Positions 26,831 through 35,659 of a stretch of 64,000 nucleotides of DNA are shown here, one piece after another. Source of the stretch: JAWXUK01 sp044432725 (GTDB taxonomy: Bacteria > Bacillota > Clostridia > Oscillospirales > Oscillospiraceae); NCBI GenBank assembly GCA_044432725.1, contig JAWXUL010000001.1:62001-126000 (forward strand), given 5' to 3'. The position numbers and the translations under genes were made by a program. The notes beneath the pieces were generated by a model. The model saw only the letters and a list, made by a program, of their open reading frames with translations, made no database searches and was not told the DNA's origin. How positions within the stretch are numbered: the first letter of the stretch is position 1; the number at the start of each line of letters is the position of its first letter.

Positions 26831-27847
26831 ATGAGTGATATATTATTAGATGTGAAAAATCTGGAAGTTTCCTTCCATACCTATTCTGGAGAAGTGAAAG
26901 CAGTACGGAATATTTCCTTTGATCTAAAAAGAGGGGAAACTATTGCTATCGTGGGAGAATCTGGCTCTGGTAAGTCGGTGACCTCCAAAGCGATCATGCA
27001 ACTGATTCACAAACCAGGAGAAATAAAATCTACTTCTAGCATCAAGCTAGAGGATAAAGAACTGGTGGGTCTTTCTTACAACGAAATGAGAAAATATCGT
27101 GGTGAGCAAGTGAGCATGATTTTCCAAGACGCCCTTGCTTCCCTCAATCCCACCAGAAGAATCGGGCAACAAGTGGCAGAAAGCTTGATCATCCACCACG
27201 GTGTCCCCAAAAAAGAAGCCCTCCTTCAAGCAGTGGAGATGCTTCGCTTGGTAAAAGTTCCAGACCCAGAACGACGTGCCAGACAATATCCCCATGAATT
27301 TTCTGGGGGGATGCGACAACGTGCTATGATTGCTATGGCACTGATTAATAAGCCAAAAGTTCTGATTGCAGACGAACCCACCACTGCGTTAGATGTGACG
27401 GTGCAAGCGCAAATCATGGAACTGATTGCTGATATGAAAGAAGAAATTGGTACCTCTGTCATCTTGATCACCCATGATTTAGGGGTGGTAGCAGGAGCTG
27501 CCGCTCGTGTTTTTGTCATGTATGGTGGGAAAATTGTGGAAAGTGGTAGCACTGAGGAAATTTTCTATAACCCCAAACATCCCTATACTTGGGCATTGTT
27601 AAACTCTGTCCCTCGCTTGAATATCGCCCACAAAGAAGAACTGTATTCCATCAAAGGCACACCACCAGATTTACTCACACCCCCTGCGGGCTGTCCCTTT
27701 GCCCCACGTTGTGACCACAGAATGAGCATTTGCAATCGTTTGCTGCCAGAAGAGTTTGAAATATCCCAAGGACATACCTCTTCTTGCTGGTTATCCCATG
27801 AAAAAGCCCCTGTGGTAGATGTCTTTCAAAAACTGGAGGTGCAGTAA
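26831..27847 (+). CDS. oppD: Oligopeptide ABC transporter ATP-binding protein OppD
   Basis: 338 residues behind AGGAGGAAAG. Walker A GESGSGKS (~38-45), signature FSGGMRQR, Walker B 'VLIADEPTTALD', switch His in 'ILITHDLG'. The C-terminal oligo_HPY region has the cysteine pattern 'GCPFAPRC ... C ... C' typical of peptide transporters. Its TAA shares an A with the oppF ATG. Confidence 0.94.
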   Translation: MSDILLDVKNLEVSFHTYSGEVKAVRNISFDLKRGETIAIVGESGSGKSVTSKAIMQLIHKPGEIKSTSSIKLEDKELVGLSYNEMRKYRGEQVSMIFQDALASLNPTRRIGQQVAESLIIHHGVPKKEALLQAVEMLRLVKVPDPERRARQYPHEFSGGMRQRAMIAMALINKPKVLIADEPTTALDVTVQAQIMELIADMKEEIGTSVILITHDLGVVAGAAARVFVMYGGKIVESGSTEEIFYNPKHPYTWALLNSVPRLNIAHKEELYSIKGTPPDLLTPPAGCPFAPRCDHRMSICNRLLPEEFEISQGHTSSCWLSHEKAPVVDVFQKLEVQ

Positions 27848-28800
27848 TGGACGAGGTATTATTAGAAGTAAAAAACCTGAGCAAGCATTTTGATGTGGGC
27901 AACAAAGCCACCCTAAAAGCCGTGGATGATGTTACTTTTTCCATTCGAAAAGGGGAAACTCTTGGACTAGTAGGGGAGTCAGGCTGTGGAAAAACCACCT
28001 GTGGCAGAACCATTATCAATTTATACGATGCAACCCATGGGGAAGTGCTGTATAAAGGGGTAGACATCATGAAATTACCACGGAAAGACAAGGCAGATTT
28101 CAGAAAGCATTGCCAAATTATATTCCAAGACCCTTATGCTAGTTTGAATCCACGAATGACTGTGGAATCTATTATTCAAGAAGGCTTAAAAATTCACAAC
28201 CTAGGTTCTCCCAAAGAGAGAACCCAACGAGTGTACGAATTGCTCGAGCTTGTGGGATTGAACCAAGAGCACGCCTCTCGTTTTCCACACGAATTTTCTG
28301 GGGGACAAAGACAACGTATCGGCATTGCCCGAGCGTTGGCAGTGAATCCAGAATTTATCGTCTGTGACGAGCCAATCTCTGCCCTTGATGTGTCGATTCA
28401 AGCCCAAGTGGTAAATTTATTTATTAAATTGCAACAAGAACTAGGACTGACCTATCTCTTCATTGCCCATGACTTGTCAATGGTCAAGCATATTTCCGAC
28501 CGTATTGCCGTGATGTATTTGGGATCTTTGGTGGAACTAACTAGTTCAGAAGAGCTGTTTTCCAATCCATTACACCCCTACACCAAAGCATTGATTTCGG
28601 CAATTCCAGTGCCAGACCCAAAAGTGGAAATGAGTCGTCAAGCCATTTCACTAGAAGGCGATGTGCCAAGCCCTATCAATTTGCCAGTGGGGTGCAAGTT
28701 TGCACCACGTTGCCCCAATGCCATGGAAAAATGCAAAACAGAACGTCCTGAAATTAAAGAACTGTCACCAGATCACTTGGTGGCTTGTCATCTGGAATAG
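27847..28800 (+). CDS. oppF: Oligopeptide ABC transporter ATP-binding protein OppF
   Basis: 317 residues, overlapping oppD by one base (TAATG). Walker A GESGCGKT, signature FSGGQRQR, Walker B 'FIVCDEPISALD', 'LFIAHDLS', and the C-terminal 'GCKFAPRC' oligopeptide-type motif. Forms the ATPase heterodimer with OppD. Confidence 0.94.
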   Translation: MDEVLLEVKNLSKHFDVGNKATLKAVDDVTFSIRKGETLGLVGESGCGKTTCGRTIINLYDATHGEVLYKGVDIMKLPRKDKADFRKHCQIIFQDPYASLNPRMTVESIIQEGLKIHNLGSPKERTQRVYELLELVGLNQEHASRFPHEFSGGQRQRIGIARALAVNPEFIVCDEPISALDVSIQAQVVNLFIKLQQELGLTYLFIAHDLSMVKHISDRIAVMYLGSLVELTSSEELFSNPLHPYTKALISAIPVPDPKVEMSRQAISLEGDVPSPINLPVGCKFAPRCPNAMEKCKTERPEIKELSPDHLVACHLE

Positions 28801-28813
28801 AAAGGAACTCTTT

Positions 28814-29998
28814 ATGAAAAACCAATTTGACGAATTGATCGAACGTAGAGACAGTGGATGTCTGAAATGGGATGCAAGTACATTTACCCAGTCAGCAATG
28901 TATTGTGAAAGTCGAGATATTATTCCCATGTGGATTGCAGATATGGATTTTAGAACGCCTACGTTTGTCACAGACGCTTTGTCTCAAAGACTGGAGCACC
29001 CTGTCTTTGGCTATCAATTTACACCAGAATCCTATTTTTCCTCCATTGCCCAATGGCAGAAAAAACGTTATGCCCAAGAGGGCGTAGGCCGAGAAAATGT
29101 TGCTTATCAAAATTCTGTGTTGGGTGGTGTGGCAAGTGCTTTGATTGCATTCAGCCAACCTGGGGATCACATTCTCATTCACCAACCAACTTATATTGGG
29201 TTTCAACAAACGATTCAAAATTTAGGCAGAAATTCTGCCTTATCTCCACTTTCTCTCAATGATAAAGGTATTTTTTCTATGGATTTGGCAGATATGGAAG
29301 CCCAAATAAAAAATAAAAAAATTCCTGTCTTTATTTTCTGTAGTCCTCATAATCCCACAGGTCGAGTGTGGGATAAAGAGGAACTAGAGCAAGTGGTGGC
29401 ACTTTGTGAAAAGTATGGAGTGAAGATAATTTCTGACGAAATTTGGGCAGATTTTATTCTGGATTCTCAAAAAAAACACATTCCAACCACCTCCATCAAC
29501 GAAAAAGCGAAAGAAATAACAATTTCTCTCTATGCTCCCAGTAAGACGTTTAATTTGGCTGGCTTGGTGGGTGCCTATTCCCTCTGCTTTAATAAAAGTA
29601 TGAACGACAGAGTGCAAAAAGTGGCGGTGAGTTCCCATTACAATATGCCAAATGCCTTGTCTGTTGCTTCTTCTGTCGCAGCGTTTGAGCAAGGAGAAGC
29701 GTGGGTAGAGGATTTGCTGTGTTATTTACGTGTGAATGCAAGTTATTTTGCCGATGCCATGAATAAAATCTCTGGTTTTTCTGCTTATGTCCAAGAGGCC
29801 ACCTATCTGATGTGGGTTAATGTGAAGGATTCCCCCTATTCTGTGGATGAAATTCAACAAAAGCTGAAATCAGTGGGGGTGTTACCCAGTTTAGGTCGTG
29901 ATTTTTATGGAGAAACTTATCTGCGTTTTAATATAGCCTGTCCTTTTTCTCGCATCCAAGATGCAGCAGCCCGCATTTCCTCTGTCCTTGGCAGCTGA
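28814..29998 (+). CDS. PatB/MalY-type PLP-dependent cystathionine beta-lyase/aminotransferase
   Basis: 394 residues from ATG 28814 (AAAGGAAC upstream); the longer frame overlaps oppF and is rejected. Fold-type I PLP enzyme: 'MWIADMDF', 'CSPHNPTGRVW' substrate loop, 'ISDEIWADF', Schiff-base lysine in 'YAPSKTFNLAGL', and the carboxylate-binding Arg in 'YLRFNIACP'. Members split C-S bonds in cystathionine or cysteine conjugates. As the last gene of pepA-oppABCDF it may process cysteine- or methionine-related products of imported peptides; that is inference from context. Confidence 0.88.
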   Translation: MKNQFDELIERRDSGCLKWDASTFTQSAMYCESRDIIPMWIADMDFRTPTFVTDALSQRLEHPVFGYQFTPESYFSSIAQWQKKRYAQEGVGRENVAYQNSVLGGVASALIAFSQPGDHILIHQPTYIGFQQTIQNLGRNSALSPLSLNDKGIFSMDLADMEAQIKNKKIPVFIFCSPHNPTGRVWDKEELEQVVALCEKYGVKIISDEIWADFILDSQKKHIPTTSINEKAKEITISLYAPSKTFNLAGLVGAYSLCFNKSMNDRVQKVAVSSHYNMPNALSVASSVAAFEQGEAWVEDLLCYLRVNASYFADAMNKISGFSAYVQEATYLMWVNVKDSPYSVDEIQQKLKSVGVLPSLGRDFYGETYLRFNIACPFSRIQDAAARISSVLGS

Positions 29999-30114
29999 TA
30001 CTGATTCCACTTAAAGGAAGTAATGACAAAGCCTCTCTCTTTGCCTTTCTTCGGTTCCTTATTTTGAAATAAAAATAAATGGAAAGTATATAAGATTGCC
30101 TCATGAAGGCATGA

Positions 30115-30160
30115 AAATACCCTGAAAAACGAACAAGTTTTTCAGGGTATTTATTTTTAA
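30115..30160. terminator. Bidirectional terminator between patB-like gene and the TrkA-RyR gene
   Basis: Stem AAATACCCTGAAAAAC / GTTTTTCAGGGTATTT with loop GAACAA; T-rich on the right, A-rich on the left. Confidence 0.88.
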
Positions 30161-30186
30161 TAAAATCAAATGAGCCCAAAGGCCTC

Positions 30187-32130
30187 TTATTTGGTTAGGA
30201 ATTTCAAATAAGGTAACAAGTCTAAATAAGCAATCTCTGGCGCTTGCTGACATAATTTTTCCCAAGAAATCAAACAAGGGGACAATTTTTTTTCGGCATC
30301 TTTTTTTTCAGTGGTCAAGCCCCAGCCTTCTAGCATGGTGAAATAATTCCATCTGCGATGCTCCAAAGCCAATAATTCTTCGCATAAAGAGTTTTCACGA
30401 ATGCGAGCAAGGGCTTCTTTCCCATGTTCTAAGGGCAAAAGACTACCTTTTTGATCTAAAACGCCACACTCTACCAACAGGGCAATCAGCTCTGTTTTTG
30501 GATCTTTTTCTTGAAAATGATCAGAAAGAATTTTTTCTTTGGTTTCATCATGCCATTGGACACAAGTACTTGAATCTTTTTTGTAAAAAGGAATTTTTCT
30601 CCATTCTTCCTCGTTAACCAATAAATTTTGGAAAGAAATCTCTGCTAATGGTTGATTAGACTGCTCATAAGCGAAAATCAATCCGTATAAATGATCATAA
30701 AGAGCGTTGTATTGTTTTCGTTGCTGCAAGATATGAGGGTTACAAATTTTACTAGCACTGATCACATTTTCTTGACTGGAAATGGGGGAGATATTATCAA
30801 ATTTTTCCTTGTTTTCACGGATATAATCAGAAATACTAGAACTTTCTTCTAAATTGATTGCAACACAGGGGTAGTTCTTTGGTTCTAAAGTATCAGTGAA
30901 AAACTTCTGTAATCGGCTGGCATTGAGTAGGTTTTCATCTATTTTCTCATTACTTAGGATTGCATAGGTAAATGGATTGTCTATTGACAGTTTTTGCAGC
31001 ATTTCTTGGTGAATTAATTGACTTTCTATACAATTTATTCGAATTGTTCCATCTAAATAATCATGGGCTGAAGTTATGGAAACCTCTGGTTCATCAAGAA
31101 TCAGGGACTTTTCTGCAAGAATTAATTGAAGGAAATCTTGATTAAATTCTTGTAAAATCTCTGTTTCAAAACGAGATCTTGCATTTTCAGCCACAATATC
31201 AATGGTAATTATGCTGTCTTTGCTCATGACCCCTGTTTTTAAGATATGCTTTAAACATTCTATCCCCATATTTTCAAAACCCATCAACAATATATGCATA
31301 GAATAGGGAGGTGTAAGATGGGTAAATAAAGGATTTTTCGAAAATAAATCACTTATTTTCAGTTGATTCATGCTGATTAGACTAATGTCATCATATTCTG
31401 TGCTGGTGTCATCATGGTACGCACTCATCATGGACTTTGCCCCAACACTTTCACTACAACAGAAAAATCGTACATTCTTATTCTTGACTTTTTTGAAATA
31501 ATTGGTACAAAGAAGATAATTAGAGATGTTATTTGCCATAGAATCATGTAGAAATAGAATAGAAGTGGTGTTCTTGAAAGAATATTTACTTAAGATTGCC
31601 TCTATTTGTGATTTGGTATCTTCTCCAGCATCCACTACTTGTAAAATAACATTGTTACTTGCCAAATAATCTTTTGTGTTCAATGGTAAGTCTTCTGTAT
31701 GAAAGAGCAAATAAATATCTTGTTTTTCCTTGTTTTTGATCAAAATGCGCACATTCTCATTGTAACCAAATACAATGTATTTTCCCAGTTTAGAGGCTTT
31801 TGCTCCTAAGATGCCACGTTTTACCCAGCGCTTTAAAAAAGTATAACATACAACGATGAGAGAGCTTGGTGCAACATACAAGGAAATGGTGTAAAGATGG
31901 AAGCGAATTGTTTGTATCAAAACAGAACTGAAATCCTCGTCTGTGATAATTTCGTGAGGAAGAATCACAGGGTCAAGAGCAAGAACTTTTCTGAAATTGC
32001 GAACAGAACCATAGACAATGGCTGAAATATGGTCAGTTTCATAGGAATAGTGGATGGCGCCTTCTGTCAAAATCCCAGCAAAAGCAAGAAACATAATGAA
32101 GGAAAAAACTTTTGATTTAAACAAAGTCAT
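30187..32130 (-). CDS. Membrane protein with two TrkA-N-like domains and a C-terminal RyR-like domain
   Basis: 647 residues from ATG 32130, behind AAAAGGAG and overlapping the ROK gene by 14 bp. Two membrane helices (~9-26 and ~78-98) precede a first Rossmann-like domain ('GKYIVFGYNENVRIL', ~117) and a second ('HILLMGFENMGIECLKHI', ~279), an arrangement like CASTOR/POLLUX- or TrkA-type channel regulators; no pore selectivity filter is seen. Residues ~585-645 ('EHRRWNYFTMLEGWG ... CLISWEKL') match the prokaryotic RyR domain, thought to bind nucleotide-derived ligands. I infer a ligand-gated membrane effector. Third gene of the operon from 34446. Confidence 0.75.
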   Translation of the reverse strand: MTLFKSKVFSFIMFLAFAGILTEGAIHYSYETDHISAIVYGSVRNFRKVLALDPVILPHEIITDEDFSSVLIQTIRFHLYTISLYVAPSSLIVVCYTFLKRWVKRGILGAKASKLGKYIVFGYNENVRILIKNKEKQDIYLLFHTEDLPLNTKDYLASNNVILQVVDAGEDTKSQIEAILSKYSFKNTTSILFLHDSMANNISNYLLCTNYFKKVKNKNVRFFCCSESVGAKSMMSAYHDDTSTEYDDISLISMNQLKISDLFSKNPLFTHLTPPYSMHILLMGFENMGIECLKHILKTGVMSKDSIITIDIVAENARSRFETEILQEFNQDFLQLILAEKSLILDEPEVSITSAHDYLDGTIRINCIESQLIHQEMLQKLSIDNPFTYAILSNEKIDENLLNASRLQKFFTDTLEPKNYPCVAINLEESSSISDYIRENKEKFDNISPISSQENVISASKICNPHILQQRKQYNALYDHLYGLIFAYEQSNQPLAEISFQNLLVNEEEWRKIPFYKKDSSTCVQWHDETKEKILSDHFQEKDPKTELIALLVECGVLDQKGSLLPLEHGKEALARIRENSLCEELLALEHRRWNYFTMLEGWGLTTEKKDAEKKLSPCLISWEKLCQQAPEIAYLDLLPYLKFLTK

Positions 32131-33004
32131 CATTCTCCTTTTCATAATAAATGGCAGCAGCACCATATAAACCTGCTAAATTTCCCAGAGAAGTCAAATT
32201 TATTTTGGTGTTTTCTGCAAAAATAGGAATGGCACGCTTGTAAAATTCCTCACGTACCGAGCAGAGCAAGGTTTCATTTTTTTCACTGATGCCCCCCCCC
32301 AGTAACACTGTGCCTGGGTCAAAAAGATAAACAAAATTTAAGATTCCAGTGACTAAATGCCCGATATATTCTGTAAATAATTTTTTGGCAAGGGGTTGTT
32401 CTTGTGACAAGTGGAGAAAGAATTCTTTCCCAGAGTAATGTTTACCACATTCTTTTTGATAGAGGGCAAGGAGGGAAAAAGTAGAGGCAAAATTCTCGTA
32501 TTTATCCGTTCCCATCAGCATTTCTCCCCCATAACAGGCAAGTTGACTGTTACCACGATAGATTTTTCCCTCTGTCACAATCGCCAAACCTATCCCTGTC
32601 CCTATGGTCAAGCAAAGAAAGTGGTCCAAGTTTTGACCAGAGCCTTTCCACATTTCGCCCAAAGCAGCTGCTTTGACATCATTTTCCACATAACAAGGTA
32701 AGGCTGTTCGCTGTGTGATAGTATCAGAAAGTTGACATCCTGTATAATGGGGGATTCTTTCGTTGGCGTAAAGTATTTTCCCTTCCTTGGGTTCCACAAT
32801 GCCTGCTGTACTCACAGAAATAGCAGAAAAATTTTCCAGATTTCTGATTTTTTCTACTTCTTTGCAGATGGCAGTGACAATCCCTTCAGCACCTAAATTC
32901 TGGGGAGTGGGGATGGATTCTTGGAATAAAAGCCTCCCTTGTGAGTCGATAACGCCCGTTTTGATAGCAGTCCCACCAACATCAAAGCAACATACTGGAT
33001 CCAT
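32117..33004 (-). CDS. ROK-family sugar kinase
   Basis: 295 residues; ATG 33004 is two bases after the TIR-like gene's stop. The N-terminal phosphate-binding motif DVGGTAIKTGV, 'STAGIVEPKEG', 'VENDVKAAALGE' with the catalytic Asp, and 'LTIGTGIGLAIV' identify a ROK kinase (glucokinase or N-acetylhexosamine kinase type). The usual Cys-rich zinc motif after GHM is absent, as in some ROK kinases. Its place between a TIR-like protein and a RyR/TrkA membrane protein, with tight overlaps, is unusual and suggests a role other than ordinary sugar use, or a chance operon. Confidence 0.88.
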   Translation of the reverse strand: MDPVCCFDVGGTAIKTGVIDSQGRLLFQESIPTPQNLGAEGIVTAICKEVEKIRNLENFSAISVSTAGIVEPKEGKILYANERIPHYTGCQLSDTITQRTALPCYVENDVKAAALGEMWKGSGQNLDHFLCLTIGTGIGLAIVTEGKIYRGNSQLACYGGEMLMGTDKYENFASTFSLLALYQKECGKHYSGKEFFLHLSQEQPLAKKLFTEYIGHLVTGILNFVYLFDPGTVLLGGGISEKNETLLCSVREEFYKRAIPIFAENTKINLTSLGNLAGLYGAAAIYYEKENDDFV

Positions 33005-33005
33005 C

Positions 33006-34337
33006 CTATGCACCCCCTGTTTCTATGCTTATTTTGTCCATTTCTTTCTGAACCAAACCCAACAAAGCGTGTTGTTTTTTGTAATCTTCGTTGATCATCC
33101 GTAAATTTCTGCTAATTCTCCTTGTGATGGACTTCTGGGAAACCTCAGGGAAATACACCATTTCTTCCACTTGTATGAGTAAATATTCTAAGTTAAAATT
33201 CACAGTCAGTGCTTGATTGTTACTTTCTGTAAAATAAGCAAAGGAGCTTTGTCTTGCCTTTTTACCAATGGCAAAATAGCGACTAGAATCCTCTTTTTCA
33301 TCCATTTGAAAGGTAATTACGGCTAGATTTCTGTAAATGTACCCCTCCCAAAGATTGACATAATCATCATCTACAGCAGGAAATTCCTTTTGCCAGCGTT
33401 CCATGGCGACAATCGCCTGTTCAAAGGCTTCTTTTGCTTCAAACAGATGCTCTGGGTCACTTTCTGCCAACACCATGTGACAAACACCAATAAAATCAAA
33501 TAAAATTAGGTTTTTCCAAATCATCACATCCAGTTGTAATTTATCCATATTCTCTGAGACCGCTTCGATGGAGGCTGTATCAGCAACAGATTCTAATTTC
33601 TGCAATATTTGTTCCAACTCATAAACTTTTTGGGTGTTTTGTTGGTTGTCCGTTGTGATGTAAAAATTTGTTACATTTAAAGCCACAGTCAAGATACTTC
33701 GTAAAGTTGCATTGCTTTTAGGCAGCAACAGTTCTAAAGTTTGTTGGAAAAAAAGTAAATCATGGTTATAATATGCAGCCTGAATACTGTGCAAAATAAT
33801 ATTTGCAATTTGAAAATTAGAATGAGAAGGATTCGTCAAATGCTGTTCGATGATTCCCTTATTTTCACGCCAATTAAGTAGGAGTTCCATCTTTTTATGG
33901 GTTAGATCCAGTTCACGTCCCACAAAGAGAGTCACGATTTCCTTTGCCAATTCCTCGACAGATTTGCCTTCACTGCTGACACTATCAGCCCAACAACCTT
34001 TTAAATCAGAAGGAAGAAAATGGATATCTAAATCTATGACAATAGGGCATACATTTTCAGTGTTATATTTTGCAACAATGTATCCCCATTCATACATTAA
34101 ATTAGGATTGAAACTAATTTTGTCTTCGCCTATATTTTTCACCAAAATAATAGCGTAAGAGCAGTTTTGAATTTGCTCCATGACTTGGAGATTGACCAGT
34201 TGCTGTGTCCGAAATTGTCCACCCACCACGCCACAAAAACGCTCAGTTTTGTTTAATTCCGCCCCTACTGCATCTGCTAAATCCTTGTTTCCACCCCAAA
34301 CAATAAAAACATTCCCATCAGAAACATGTGCACTCAT
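33006..34337 (-). CDS. TIR-like nucleotide-binding protein with helical C-terminal region
   Basis: 443 residues, start behind CGGAGGAAG. Residues ~8-140 match the TIR-like predicted nucleotide-binding domain: 'NVFIVWGGN' first strand, 'CSYAIILVKN', 'FNPNLMYEWGYIVAKY' (the RPNVxFExGY equivalent) and 'FLPSDLKGCW'. Residues ~150-430 are helical, TPR-like, without a recognised family. Such domains occur in bacterial immune and nucleotide-signal systems as sensors or NAD-handling effectors. No membrane helix. First gene of a three-gene operon with its own promoter at 34418-34446. Confidence 0.75.
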   Translation of the reverse strand: MSAHVSDGNVFIVWGGNKDLADAVGAELNKTERFCGVVGGQFRTQQLVNLQVMEQIQNCSYAIILVKNIGEDKISFNPNLMYEWGYIVAKYNTENVCPIVIDLDIHFLPSDLKGCWADSVSSEGKSVEELAKEIVTLFVGRELDLTHKKMELLLNWRENKGIIEQHLTNPSHSNFQIANIILHSIQAAYYNHDLLFFQQTLELLLPKSNATLRSILTVALNVTNFYITTDNQQNTQKVYELEQILQKLESVADTASIEAVSENMDKLQLDVMIWKNLILFDFIGVCHMVLAESDPEHLFEAKEAFEQAIVAMERWQKEFPAVDDDYVNLWEGYIYRNLAVITFQMDEKEDSSRYFAIGKKARQSSFAYFTESNNQALTVNFNLEYLLIQVEEMVYFPEVSQKSITRRISRNLRMINEDYKKQHALLGLVQKEMDKISIETGGA

Positions 34338-34417
34338 TTTTCTTCCTCCGTATTATCTTTCTTGAAACTCCTATGCCAAAGGGAATAGAGTTCTTTTTTT
34401 GAAAATTTATTCTCTTC

Positions 34418-34446
34418 ATTTTAACACATTTTTCTGGTGTTTTCAA
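34418..34446 (-). promoter_or_regulatory. Promoter of the TIR/ROK/RyR operon
   Basis: Minus strand: -35 TTGAAA (34446-34441), 17-nt spacer, -10 TAAAAT (34423-34418). Confidence 0.75.
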
Positions 34447-34540
34447 GCTTCTTTTCACAAGTGATACAGAAAAATGATTTTGTTTCATCAGGAAGAAAAT
34501 AAAGAATCATAAGAACTTCAGTTGTTTTTTTATCCTGCCC

Positions 34541-34569
34541 TTGATTTTTTTGGTGGGATGGTTTATACT
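34541..34569 (+). promoter_or_regulatory. Promoter of the VanZ-like gene
   Basis: -35 TTGATT (34541-34546), 17-nt spacer, -10 TATACT (34564-34569). Divergent from the TIR operon. Confidence 0.75.
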
Positions 34570-34647
34570 AAGGGGACGTATGAATCACATGAATAGAAAG
34601 GTGGGGAAACCATAAAAAATATTGTAAAAAATTATCAATTCACCCTG

Positions 34648-34998
34648 ATGTTCATGGGAGTGATTCTAATTTTCCTGTTAATGCCTGTAAGCTCAGGAGA
34701 TGATGGGGAAAGTGGATTGATAGGACAAATATTATCTTATATTCCCTTTGCAGATAAAATCGTGCATGCTGTCCTTTTTGCAATCCTAGCCCTAATCAAT
34801 GGGATGGAAAATAGAAAAAACACCCAAAAAGTACGACTCATGTGGGCTGTATACCTATGTTTTTTTGCTGTAGTGACAGAATTTTTGCAAAAGCTGACAG
34901 GCTATCGAAGTTTTGATCTTTATGATATTATGGCAGATTGCTTTGGTATTTTCGTCGTAGTTGTTCTGTCAATCAAAAGACCAAAAACCAAGGCATAG
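34648..34998 (+). CDS. VanZ-like membrane protein
   Basis: At least 116 residues with about four hydrophobic segments and the VanZ-type pattern 'FADKIVHAVLFAILALI ... TEFLQKLTGYRSFDLYDIMADCFG'. The ATG at 34648 lacks a ribosome-binding site. In frame upstream, an AGGTGGGG site is followed by ATA at 34612, giving IKNIVKNYQFTL before the annotated Met, which looks like the natural N-terminus. The true start is thus probably ATA 34612 (rare start, or an ATG altered by mutation or sequencing error). Function of the family is poorly known, though VanZ itself gives low-level teicoplanin resistance. Confidence 0.75.
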   Translation: MFMGVILIFLLMPVSSGDDGESGLIGQILSYIPFADKIVHAVLFAILALINGMENRKNTQKVRLMWAVYLCFFAVVTEFLQKLTGYRSFDLYDIMADCFGIFVVVVLSIKRPKTKA

Positions 34999-35057
34999 CA
35001 GAGGTCATTTTATGAGTGAAACGGATGTTGTTACAACACGAATAAGGAGGGGCAGAA

Positions 35058-35621
35058 TTGTCAAAATATCGTAGATTTGAAATTGTTGCGGATAAAATCA
35101 ATCACGTGGAAAAATCACTGGGGTTAAACGAAGCGATTTCTGTCATTATGCTAGAATCACAACTGATTCCCAAAGAACAATGGACAGAGATTTATGTTTG
35201 TATCGCTAAGTTAGAATATATACGCACGCAGAGACTGTACACCAAAAAACTGGGGGATGCATTGTATCAAATCTTGTGGGATGTTTTTAACGAAAAAAGC
35301 AAATTAGAGCAAATTGTGGATTTAGGACTTTTTTTAGATAAATTTCTCAAAGAAAATAACAGAGAATTAAAACGCAAAGACTACGAAAAAATGGCACCTT
35401 CCATCAGTCGAAGCACCTCTATGAATGAAGGTACCTTGCGTGACTATTTTCGAGAGAAATTTCCAAGCATCCCTCCAAGTCCTCAGCCAGCTCTCCCAGA
35501 GAAGCCCCCTGTCCCTGTGGTGAAAAGGGAATCCAAGCGTCGCCGTGTCATTCGAAAAACAAAAATATTGAAAAGAAAAATTTTCCGTAAAATGAAATTG
35601 AGAGACACAAGGCAAAGGTGA
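35058..35621 (+). CDS. Hypothetical basic-tailed protein at the element's right end
   Basis: 187 residues starting at TTG, set by AAGGAGG seven bases upstream. Residues 1-135 are mostly helical and charged; then a Pro-rich linker (SIPPSPQPALPEKPPVPV), then a strongly basic C-terminus (KRESKRRRVIRKTK and on). No known domain recognised. The basic tail could bind nucleic acid. It ends 68 bp before the right att core and its 3' half lies opposite the read-through tail of the 5' spoVAD piece. An accessory role in recombination is possible but unsupported. Confidence 0.6.
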   Translation: MSKYRRFEIVADKINHVEKSLGLNEAISVIMLESQLIPKEQWTEIYVCIAKLEYIRTQRLYTKKLGDALYQILWDVFNEKSKLEQIVDLGLFLDKFLKENNRELKRKDYEKMAPSISRSTSMNEGTLRDYFREKFPSIPPSPQPALPEKPPVPVVKRESKRRRVIRKTKILKRKIFRKMKLRDTRQR

Positions 35622-35659
35622 AGGGTAGGGAGAGCCTCTAGAGAGATTTGTGCCAGCAA

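Noticed and set aside
35012..35074. A 20-codon ORF (ATG 35012) just before the TTG-start gene
   Set aside because: It overlaps the next gene's start and its ribosome-binding site is weak; could be a chance frame.
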